Source: Hydrangea macrophylla
Taxonomy: Eukaryota > Streptophyta > Magnoliopsida > Cornales > Hydrangeaceae
DNA length: 64,000 nucleotides
Assembly (NCBI GenBank): GCA_033977485.1
Contig: CM066984.1
Coordinates: 28,873,501 to 28,937,500 of the forward strand
Reading direction: 5' to 3'
The notes under the pieces were generated by a model, which worked only from the letters and a program-made list of their open reading frames with translations, did no database searches and was not told where the DNA came from. Both the position numbers and the translations under genes were made by a program. Every line of letters begins with the position of its first letter. Positions within the stretch are counted from its first letter, which is position 1. Below, piece after piece: positions 12,290-21,695 of the stretch.

Positions 12290-12445
12290 GCACTGTTCAC
12301 GTAGCACTATTCACGTGACACTGTTCACGCAGTTACTGTTCAGGCGACACTGTTCATGTAGCACTGTTCACGCGACAATGTTCACGCAGTTACTGTTCAC
12401 GCGACACTGTTCATGCAGTAACTATTCATCCAGCACTGTTCATGA
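12290..12445 (+). repeat. Tandem ACTGTTCACG repeats in element A leader
   Basis: About ten imperfect units of 15-18 bp with the core CACTGTTCA(C/T)G, alternating with GCAG, GTAG or GCGA linkers, in the untranslated leader between the primer site and the gag ATG (12679). They are A/C/T-rich and could form repeated RNA elements. The function is unknown. Confidence 0.8.
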
Positions 12446-12678
12446 TCTGATTTCTTCACTTTCTTGAATTCCAACCGTACAAGGGATTATATTCACATAC
12501 ATCGAAACTCGATTAGGCAATTTTGATTGGTGGTTTCTTCGTTCGTGTTGTCTCAGTCCCTTTATGGACCCTATTGGTTAGTTCCGTTTGAGTTTATTGG
12601 TGTTGATGTTGCTTTTTGTTCGTTGTTAGTATTTTTCCTTTGTTATTGGGTATAAGACTCCTACTGTTTTTGGTTGAT

Positions 12679-15600
12679 ATGGCTGACAAGAAAGCTTCTA
12701 TTTCTTCGTCCTATGTTGTGAGTATGCAAATTATCACTACTAAGTTGAATGGGTCCAATTACTTATTGAGGGCTCAAGCTATGAAAGTCGCATTAGGGGC
12801 TAGAAAGAATTTGAAATATATCGAGTCTGTTGCTCCTGCTAAGGATAGTAAGGATTATGAAGATTGGGTGTCTGAGAATTATGTGATTATGCCCTGGTTG
12901 TGGAATAGTATGGAACCTACTGTGTGTTCGAGTGTCATGTTCTTGTCCTCAGCCAAAGAGATTTGGGAGTCTGTTCATGAGACGTTTTCCATGGAAAAGA
13001 ATGTTTCTCGCGTTTATGAGGCATATCAAAATTTATTTTTGCTTCAACAAGGTGATAAGCCGGTTAGTGAATACTACAGTACATTTAAGGGACTCATGGA
13101 TGAGTTGAATTAGTATCATCCTATCACTAATGATGTTGACGTTATCAAGAAGCAACGAGAGGAATTTTATGTCTCCAAGTTCTTATCTGGGTTACATTCG
13201 AATCTTCAGTCTGTTAAGTCACAGATTTTGGCCGGTGATGGTAGTATTCCATCCTTGAGCAATGTGTATTCTCGTGTGCTCCGCGTTACTACATAGTCTT
13301 CCTCCTCCGCCTCTTCTGAGCCTGTTGGGAAAGAAAATTTTGCACTTGTTACATCTACGGGATATAGAGGGGCCTTTCGTGGTCGTGACAATTTTCCTGG
13401 TAATAATCGCGATCGCGGTCGCGGTGGTCGTGGCTTTGGCAATTCCCCTCCTATGTTTAATGGTAATCGAGGGCAAGGAGGTCCTCCGGGATGTGGTCGT
13501 GGTTTTGGTCGAGGCCATGGTTCTTTTTATTGCACACACTGCGGGGGTGACAATCATACTGTGGATAGGTGTTATGATATCTATGGTAAGCCGTGGGAGA
13601 CCTCACCTAATCCAGCCCTGTACCCTTCTGACAATGCTTCTGGGTCTCAATAGGAAGTTAGTACTCCTACTCCACCTGCTGTAGCATCTTCAAATGAGTC
13701 TATCACTCTCTCTTGAGAGGAATACAATGCCTTAATCCAACAACAGCAACAGCAATCCTTGTCTAGTACTGCTGGTTTTGCACAGTCAGGTAATAGTGCG
13801 TGTTTTTCTTCATCTGCTCCTTCACCATGGGTCATCGACTCAGGGGCTTCGGCACATATGACTGGTAAGTCCAATGTATTTACACAATTGCTTAGTCCAC
13901 CCACACAGCCTTCAGTTGTTTTAGCTGATGGACGATCTTATCCTATTATTGGTCATGGTCCTGTTTCTCCTACCTCATCTCTTTCATTGTCATCTGTAAA
14001 TTATATTCCTCAATTTCCCTTTAGTCTCCTATCGGTCAGTCAACTTACTAAATCTTTAAATTGTTCTGTAACATTTTATCCCTCTCATTGTGTTTTTCAG
14101 GATCTCAACTCGAAGAAGATGATTGATGGAGGTCGTGAGCGGGATGGTCTTTATTACTTGGAACAACATTCAACAGCGAATAAATCGACGGCTTTACATA
14201 CAGCTGTTTCACTACATCAATGGCACTACCGTCTGGGTCATCCTTCACTACAGTCCTTGAAGTTGGTTTTTCCGTCCTTTAAGTCTATGTCTAGTTTAGA
14301 GTGTGAGGCTTGCTAGTTAGGTAAGCATCATAGGGTGTCTTTTCCTTTACGTAAAAATAATCGTCAGGTCACTCCTTTTGAGTTGGTTCATTCCGACGTT
14401 TGGGGTCCGTCTAGACATAAGAGTCTGTTAGGTTTTTCTTATTTTGTGTCTTTTGTGGATGATTGTTCCAGGATGACATGGTTATTTTTAATGAAAGAGC
14501 GTTCAGATATTTTTTCTATTTTTCAATTATTTCATAAAGAGATTATGACTCAGTTTGGTTGCACTATTCGTATTTTACAATCTGATAATGCTTTGGAATA
14601 TGTTAAAGGACCTCTTCAGTCCTATTGTGATTCTCAAGGGATAATTCATCAATCCTCTTGTGGTTATGCTCCACAACAGAATGGTGTAGCTGAACGGAAA
14701 AATAGACACCTTCTTGAGATTGCCCGAACAATTATGTTGCACATGCATGTTCCTAAACAATTTTGGGGGGAAGCTGTACTCACTGCCTATTACCTTATTA
14801 ATCGCATGCCTTCATCTGTTCTTAATGGTGGCATTCCTCATTCTGTTCTCTATCCAGATAGATCATTGTTTGCCTTACCACCATGTGTGTTTGGTTGTGT
14901 TGCATTTGTTCATGTTCTTACTCCTGGTCATGATAAATTGGATCCTCGGGCCACCAAATGTATATTTGTGGGGTATTCACGCACTCAAAAAGGTTATAAA
15001 TGCTGGAATCCTCAGAGTCGTCGTTATGTGGTTACTGCAGATGTCACTTTCTTTGAAGGTACACCATTTTTTTCGTCCTCCGGTGCTTCCTTAGATGTTG
15101 ATGTTCTTGTTCCATCGTCCACTATTCCCTTACCCATTCCTCCTCCTAGTTCTCCTCCCTTACATGTGTATCGTCGCCGTGACACGCCATCCAGTATTCA
15201 TGACCCGCCAGCTCCACCTCCATCTTCATCCACTTCGGCTGAGGTTCCCCAATCTCATGATCTATCCATTGCTCTTCGAAAAGGTACTCGTTCTTGCACT
15301 CACCATCCTATTGATCAGGTTGTTTCATATTCTCATTTATCGTCTCCACTTCGATCCTTTGTTAGTGCTTTATCTTCAGTCTCTATTCCTCAGTCTCATA
15401 CTCAGGCATTGGTTTCTCCGGGTTGGAAGAGTGCTATGGATGATGAGATCTTGGCGTTGTCCAAAAATGGTACGTGGAAGTTAACTGATCTTCCTTCTGG
15501 GAAACATTTGTAGGTTGTCGTTGGGTTTATATGGTTAAGTATCATCCGGATGGTACCGTCGAACGATTGAAAGCTCGTTTGGTGGCTAAAGGGTACACTC

Positions 15601-16922
15601 AGACTTTTGGTGTGGATTACTTTGAAACCTTTTCTCCTGTAGCTCGTCTCAATTCTGTTCGCATTTTATTGTCTGTTGCTGTTACTCAGGGATGGCCTCT
15701 ACATCAACTTGACATTAAGAATGCCTTTCTTCATGGTGACCTACAAGAGGACGTGTATATGGAGCAACCTCCTGGGTATGTTGCTCAGGGGGAGTCACAT
15801 AAAGTATGTAGGTTGAAGAAAGCCATTTATGGCCTTAAACAGTCTCCAAGGGCCTGGTTTGACAAGTTTAGCCAAGTAGCTAGTTCATATGGGTTGAAAA
15901 GAACTAGTTCTGTTCATTCAGTTTTTGTGAGACACTGTGAGAAAGGTATGATAGTTCTAGCAGTTTATGTGGATGATATAGTGATTACTGGCAGTGACAG
16001 TGAAGGTATACAGTTATTGAAGTCTCATTTAAGTAAGCATTTTCATATTAAGGATTTGGGGCTACTCCGTTATTTTTTGGGTATTGAGGTGGCAAGGTCT
16101 AAGGAAGGAATTTTCTTATCCCAAAGAAAGTATGTCCTTGACCTTCTAGATAAAACAGGATTGATGGGTTCAAAACCTGTCGACACTCCGATGGACTCAA
16201 ATATTAAGTTTAGTAAAGATGATGGAAAAGACTTCAATGATGCTGGAAGGTATAGAAAACTTGTGGGTAAGTTGATTTATTTAACCGTAACTCGACCTGA
16301 TATCACCTTTTATGTTGGAGTTGTCAGTCAGTTTATGCAGAGTCCCAAGTTATCACATTGGGAGGCAGTGTGTCGTATATTGAGGTATTTGAAAGGTGCC
16401 CCTGGTAAAGGCTTAGTGTTGAAGCCTTCAGATAATTTGGAGACAGTTGGTTTCTCAGATGTCAGTTGGGCAGGAGACAGTCTTGATAGACGTTCAGTAT
16501 TAGGGTTTTGTGTGTTCGTTGGTGGAAATCTCGACAGTTGGAAGAGCAAAAAGCAAAATGTAGTTGCAAGATCAAGTGCAGAGGCCGAGTATAGAGCTAT
16601 GGCTCATGCTGCGTGTGAGTTGTTATGGGTGAAGACTATTCTGCAAGAGATGGGATTTCCAACTAGTAAACCTATGAACATGTATTGTGATAATCAAGCC
16701 GCTATGTACATTGCGAGTAATCCAGTGTTTCATTAGAGGACCAAACATATTGAAGTTGATTGTCATTTTATCAGAGATATGGTTATGAGAAAAGAAATTG
16801 TTATTTCTTTTGTTAGGTCTAGTGAGCAACTAGGAGATATTCTTACCAAGGCACTAAATAGAGGACCGTTCTATGACCTTTGTAACAAGCTGGGCAAGAT
16901 AAATATCTATGCTCCAGCTTGA
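12679..16922 (+). pseudogene. Element A Gag-Pol polyprotein, decayed
   Basis: The frame opens with MADKKASISSS at 12679 (Gag of the copia UBN2/Retrotran_gag_3 type). It continues with a zinc knuckle (CTHCGGDNHTVDRC), RGG-like repeats, protease (WVIDSGASAHMTG), integrase (HHCC, then the catalytic core and ERKNR), RT (YVDDIVITG at about 15966) and RNase H, ending with TGA at 16920-16922. In-frame stops interrupt it at 13111, 13294, 13651, 13714, 14314 and 16734. A single-base deletion near 15511 shifts the frame before RT. The domain order integrase before RT is diagnostic of Ty1/copia. No functional product is expected. Confidence 0.93.
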
Positions 16923-16929
16923 GGGGGAG
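16921..16929 (+). other. Element A polypurine tract
   Basis: GAGGGGGAG directly before the 3' LTR and overlapping the pol stop region. It primes plus-strand synthesis. Confidence 0.88.
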
Positions 16930-17055
16930 TGTTAGAATATAAGTGTTAGTATTAAGGGTATTTTTGTAATTTTTGTGATTATATGATTGATATATAAGTG
17001 TGGGCTAACCTAATTAGGTTAAGCCTTCCCTTTCTCTCTATTCTCTCTTTGAACT
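16930..17055 (+). repeat. Element A 3' LTR
   Basis: 126 bp, matching 12098-12223 with about 6 differences (roughly 5%). It ends GAACT and is followed by the GGGAC target duplication. Confidence 0.93.
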
Positions 17056-17060
17056 GGGAC

Positions 17061-17425
17061 GTTATCTTGAAGTTTTACTCTTTGGATTTGATCGGTTAAT
17101 GGTTTATATTTAGTACTTTTATTAGAGTATTTAAAAACTCTTGCTTGAACTTGGAAGTTCATATTTGTAACTTTGGTTTTAATCTAAATGCTTTAAAGTA
17201 TTAGTGTTGATTTCAACTTGTGATTTGGTAATATTATTTGAAAATTTACTATTTGTTAAAACATGATTTTTGGCTGATTGCAAAGACATGATTTTGCCTT
17301 TGGTTGGTTGAGCTTCTTTGGTTTAAGTTTATTTTAACCTTATTTTGAAACTTTAATCACTGGTGTAAGACTTTAATGACGTGCCACGTGTCCTAAGATT
17401 ATCTGGGTGGTTCCAGTGCGTGACA
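17061..17425 (+). repeat. Outer Ty3/gypsy 3' LTR, segment 3 of 3
   Basis: Sequence after element A, ending ...GTGCCACGTGTCC...TGCGTGACA at 17425. A terminal TGACA after a GTGCCACGTG-type stretch is a typical plant gypsy LTR end. The true end is inferred because the 5' LTR is not in the window. Confidence 0.5.
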
Positions 17426-17516
17426 TTAAGGGATACCATTATGGCTATAAGAAAATGCATGAACTATTAAATGTAAAAACTCCATTCACATTATTACAAT
17501 TAAGCAAAAAAAAAAA

Positions 17517-17556
17517 ATATATATATATATATATATACGTATATATATATATATTT
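17517..17556. repeat. (AT)n microsatellite
   Basis: About 40 bp of alternating A/T interrupted once by ACGT. The rest of 17426-17684 shows no gene or recognisable element. Confidence 0.9.
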
Positions 17557-17684
17557 TTTGTTTTGACAGTGACACTAAAACAAAATCCAATATAAATTAA
17601 ATGATTTCAATATCTTTGAATATAAACCAAACTTAGAATAAACTAAACTAAACAAAACCAAACCAAGCTAAACCTTGAGTTCCA

Positions 17685-17935
17685 ATTAATTAGGGTCAGC
17701 TATATGAATTATTTTTTTCTATTCTGTACGGTCAAGAGCTATATATTCATATCCTATTGTACTACATACTCTCAAGTCACTCTAGGTCTACCCTTGCCCC
17801 TAATAACTCCAATTACTACGATCCTATCACTCTTTTGCAGTGATGCGTTTATACGTCTTTGTTGCTCATGGCCAAATTATCTAATTCTATTATCCCTCAA
17901 CTTAACCTCAATATGAGACACTCCTACTCTCTCGA
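17685..17935 (-). mobile_element. Possible fragment of a LINE 3' region, reverse orientation
   Basis: The stretch with 'CAATTAATTAGGGTCAGCTA' and later 'CCTCAACTTAACCTCAATAT' resembles the reverse complement of the conserved 3' end found in many plant L1-type LINE copies. It has no ORF. The resemblance is from pattern memory only and the ends are not defined. Confidence 0.3.
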
Positions 17936-17953
17936 ATGTACAAATTTCTATTT

Positions 17954-18048
17954 GGGCAATGCTAGGGGCACTAACAACTTCCACTAACACTTACTAACAC
18001 ACTCCCCGCAGCACCACAGTGAAAGTTGTTAGTGCCCCAAATATTACT
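17954..18048. mobile_element. Small inverted-repeat (MITE-like) element
   Basis: GGGGCACTAACAACTTCCACT on the left is matched by its near-perfect reverse complement AGTGAAAGTTGTTAGTGCCCC on the right, and the similarity extends outward through GCAATGCTA/AATATTACT. It is about 95 bp and non-coding. Confidence 0.6.
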
Positions 18049-18356
18049 CTTTCTATTTTTATATTTCTCAGTCTTACCATACTTCCATCTTAACATTCTT
18101 ATCTCAACTACGCTCATTTTACTATTGTTATTTTGTTTGGACAGTTACTCCTTATAGTCGGACACCGTTTGATGAATTGTTTCCAAAAAATTTTAATATA
18201 TTTTTTGATTTTTTTACTTAAAATTAATATCCTTGTAAAATAAAAAAAGTAATTGACTATCCCACAAAAAAGTGACTGTATTTTAATTTTCCAAGTGTAA
18301 TTTCATGGAAAAACGTGACATGCACGTGATACCAAAACACCAACCCCATACTCCCC

Positions 18357-18830
18357 TAGGGACGGCATTGGGGTGGGTTTTTCGGGTTCCCTACCTCGCC
18401 TTGCCCCTAATAGGTAAGGTATGGGGGACTTAATAGGGTTAGGGGCGGATATGAGGGAGGTTTTCAAAACCCGAGTCGGGTCGGGGTCGGGGTAGGGTCA
18501 AAAAACCCGAACCCGCCCTGAATATACTTGTATTTATATTTTTACCCCTCAATAGTTATGTATATTACCATTTTAAAAAAATAAACTGCACTATTAGGGA
18601 ACTAATTGGGTAAGTTAAAAAAAAGCTGTACTACTAAGAAAAAAAATGCATTAAAAAAATTACTTTTTTAATTTATGTACTCAAAAAAAAAAAAAAAAAT
18701 TATAATCAGACCGGGACAGGACAGGAGCAGAGAGAGACACTATACAAGACGGAGCATAGACAAAAAAGAGTTTACTAAAACGGAACAGGGCGGTATGGGT
18801 CCGTCCATATCCGCCCCGTTGCCATCCCTA
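18357..18830. mobile_element. MITE-like element in the POLD1 upstream region
   Basis: The left end TAGGGACGGCATTGGGG and the right end CCCCGTTGCCATCCCTA form terminal inverted repeats of about 20 bp with a few mismatches. The interior has CGGGTCGGGGTCGGGG and AAAAAACCCGAACCCGCCC, a poly-A stretch (18680-18699) and no transposase. TAGGGATGGCAACGGG-type ends are widespread in plant non-autonomous DNA transposons. No clear target duplication was found. The right end lies 120 bp before the POLD1 ATG and 31 bp before the E2F-type site. Confidence 0.6.
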
Positions 18831-18862
18831 CCTCCAAGTCACTATGAGAGCATTCTAAAACT

Positions 18863-18870
18863 GGCGGGAA
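18863..18870 (-). promoter_or_regulatory. E2F-type site upstream of POLD1
   Basis: GGCGGGAA, the reverse complement of TTCCCGCC, is the core of the plant E2F consensus TTTSSCGS. It lies 80 bp before the start codon. DNA replication genes in plants are commonly under E2F control at G1/S, so the site fits the gene. It is one base short of the full consensus on the T-run side. Confidence 0.55.
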
Positions 18871-18879
18871 CATCAGACC

Positions 18880-18945
18880 TCTCCCCCACCTTCTCTCTCT
18901 TCACCCTCACTCTCTCACTCTATCTCCTCAACCACATCAATCCCC
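18880..18945 (+). promoter_or_regulatory. Pyrimidine-rich (Y patch) leader of POLD1
   Basis: CTCCCCCACCTTCTCTCTC-type sequence runs almost to the ATG. Such CT-rich patches mark plant core promoters and 5' leaders. No clear TATA box is visible between the MITE and the ATG, so transcription probably starts within or near this patch. Confidence 0.45.
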
Positions 18946-18950
18946 CAGCC

Positions 18951-21695
18951 ATGAACAACGTCGGCAAGGCCAAGAAACGGCCGCCTCCACCGCCCACGGC
19001 GGCTCAGCCACAACAGCAACAAAAGCACCAGGCGACAATGGAGGAAGAAGAGGTGGACGAGGACGTCTTCCTCGACGAAACCCTACTTTTCGAGGATGAG
19101 TCTCTCGTCCTCCGCGACATGGAGGAGAGAGAAGCCCTAGCTTCGATGCTCTCGAAGTGGAAACGACCTCCTCTGCCTCAAGCGTACCAGTCTCAGTCTC
19201 AGAATATCAGTAATTCACTATCGATTTTTCTTGAATTTTTATTTATTTATTTATTTTTTGTGCATTGCGGTGTTTGATTTGCTTGGGTTTTGGAGGCGAT
19301 TCTTTTTTGAGTATGTAATTTTTTTGGGTGTCTTAGAAAGTTAGAATATCCGTAATGTTGATCTTCTCGGATTTTTGTACATTGCTGTGTTTGATTTTCT
19401 AGGGTTTTGGAGATGATTCTTTTTTGAATTGTAGTTTTTGTGGGTTTCTTAGAATAGCAGTTAATTAACTCTCTCTTTTTGTCGAATTTTTGTGCATTGC
19501 TGTGTTCGATTTTCTACGGTTTTGGAGACGATTCGTTTTTGAATTTGTAATTTTCGTGGGTTTCTTAGAATATCAGTAACCCACTGTGGCTCTTCTCGAA
19601 TTTTTGTACATTGATGTGTTTGATTTTCTAGGGTTTTGGAGATGATTCGTTTTTGAATTTGTAAATTTTTTTTTGGTCGGTTTCTTAGTTTTTCAGCAAC
19701 TGGAGATTGATTACGTGATCGGTGAGAGTCATAAAGATTTGATACCTAATTCGTCTGGACAGGCAGCAATACTTAGGATCTTTGGGGTCACTCAGGAAGG
19801 TTCTACCTATCTCTCTCTCTAACAACATGCATTCTCTAACTTTCTTATGAATTCCTTGATGTTTTTTTTTTGTCTTCTTAAAAATTCAAAGGATATGTGT
19901 AATTATAAATGAGGGTATTTTTTCTATCATTTGAAATCAGGATATATCAGTTATTTTCTTTCAAAAACATATCTCAACTTAAATCCGGATTTGAGCAGTC
20001 CCAAATTTGTTGGGCAGAGTTATTTCATCTACTACATATAAAATTCAGAATGGGTACTTGCAATTTTTCTTTGCCCGATGTAAAGTTTTGTTCAGTCACT
20101 CCACTCCAATGTTATGGTACAGTTGTAAGACGGTGGTTGGTTGTATATGTTGAATCCTTGTGTAATGCAATTCTAAGTAGCGGTTGTACTTGTATTTGTT
20201 AGGGCATAGCGCTTGTTGCCATGTTCATGGATTTGAACCATATTTCTACATCAGCTGCCCTCCTGGAATGGGCCCTGACGATATCTCCCGTTTTCATCAA
20301 ATTCTTGAGGTACTTTTTCAGCACTTTGCCCACTATGTTTCTGTTTAATTTGTGTACCTTCATGTGATTGTGTGGACGTATTGTTTTATATGCTGCATTT
20401 TTGAGTGTGTCCATAGCTGTGTATTTGTGAATTGTATTTGGAAAAGTAATTGACTCAGGCCACTTGTTGTACTGGAGGATTCTATAGGGGAAGATGAGGG
20501 AGGTGAACAGAAATAGTAGGGTTCCGAAATTTGTTCGCCGTGTAGAAATGGTGCAGAAAAGAAGCATTATGTATTATCAACAGCAGACTTCTCAGCCCTT
20601 TCTTAAGATTGTAGTTGCATTGCCGACGATGGTTACCAGCTGCCGCGGTAAATATGTTACCCTCTCTTAAGATGTTTAACAGTCAATTGCATTTATTTGA
20701 TCAGAGCTGGAGGTAATAGAATCATCCCTTTTTGTTGTTATTGGATGCAGTCTGGCATACAAACTTTATATATGAATAGCTCTAAATCTAGACATCTTTA
20801 TTACATAATTGTCTTTCTAATTATAATGATCCCCGGCCTCGTTACTTCATATATTGCACGTTTTATAGGCTTATAGTTAGGTGTATCTGATTGCACGAGG
20901 GTGTGTTTGGAATGACTACTTCGGAATGCATTCTCGCCAATTGTAATATCATTATGCTCTTCATTATCAACTTCTGTAAAATATGCGTTCTACTACAAAT
21001 TATGCAATTTTTGCTTTTCACAAATCAAGTCTTACACGTTTATGCTTTTAACTTGGAGATTGCGTTTTTCGCATGAGCACATGAATTGGGGGTGGACGGA
21101 ACCCCATGCTCCTCAGCTTCTATAGCAAATAACTCCCACTCTATAATTTTCCTATCTCCATGTTTACCCATCTCCCATTTTTTTTTTTCTCGTCCTCCAA
21201 TTATAAAATGCAGCTGTGTTGTTACATGTACAATGAATAAAGTGAATTTCGTAACAAACGGAGTGTAAGGTCCATGCCTGCATATACAACTGGTTTATGG
21301 TTTAAAGTTTGAATGCACTTCCCTCTTTGCTACATCTACATATAGACTGTGTTGATAGGACCAAATAATATGCAAATGGATTCATGCGGAAAAGTTGCAG
21401 TGTAGATTGTGCATGCACATTTTGATATCACTGTTGGATTTTATTAGCATTTTATCCATTACTTTTCCCTTTTTGTATATATTATTTAAAATTTTGCAGG
21501 TATTCTTGATAGGGGCATACAAATTGATGGTCTTGGTATGAGGAGCTTTATGACGTATGAAAGCAATGTTCTCTTTGCTCTTCGATTTATGATTGACTGC
21601 AACGTTGTTGGTGGCAATTGGATTGAAGTTCCGGCTGGTAAATATAAGAAGACAGCGAAGAATTTATCATATTGCCAATTAGAGTTCGATTGCCT
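18951..21695 (+). CDS. POLD1: POLD1 exons 1-5: N-terminal region
   Basis: Residues 1-278. The first about 35 residues are low complexity (Pro5, a Gln run, then Glu-rich), as in plant orthologues, with a possible nuclear targeting KAKKR at residues 6-10. Exon 2 begins after TTTCTTAG at 19688; using the closer TTTTTCAG instead would give an immediate stop, and the chosen site gives [14 protein letters not shown], which fits the family. Exons 3-5 carry [15 protein letters not shown], the [10 protein letters not shown] block and GGNWIEVP. Exon 5 must end at 21695 (donor GTATCC) to keep LYSDL in frame. Confidence 0.93.

Larger units (their letters stand above)
12098..17055 (+). mobile_element. Element A: degenerate Ty1/copia retrotransposon with 126-bp LTRs
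   Basis: Short LTRs (12098-12223 and 16930-17055, 126 bp each, about 6 differences) flank a primer site, a Gag-Pol frame and a polypurine tract. Identical GGGAC duplications border it (12093-12097 and 17056-17060). The order gag, protease, integrase, RT, RNase H identifies Ty1/copia. Several in-frame stops and one frameshift make it inactive. It sits in the LTR of the outer Ty3/gypsy element. Confidence 0.95.

Noticed and set aside
13219..13557. 112-aa minus-strand Thr/Ile/Arg-rich ORF over element A gag
   Set aside because: Mirror of the glycine/arginine-rich gag coding on the + strand; no independent support.
17426..18356. Other short ORFs upstream of POLD1
   Set aside because: AT-rich, with no start context, domain or codon pattern suggesting a gene.
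19691..19697. Alternative POLD1 exon 2 acceptor TTTTTCAG at 19696
   Set aside because: It gives a frame with an immediate TGA. The upstream TTTCTTAG acceptor at 19688 keeps the frame and restores the family sequence IFQQLEIDY.
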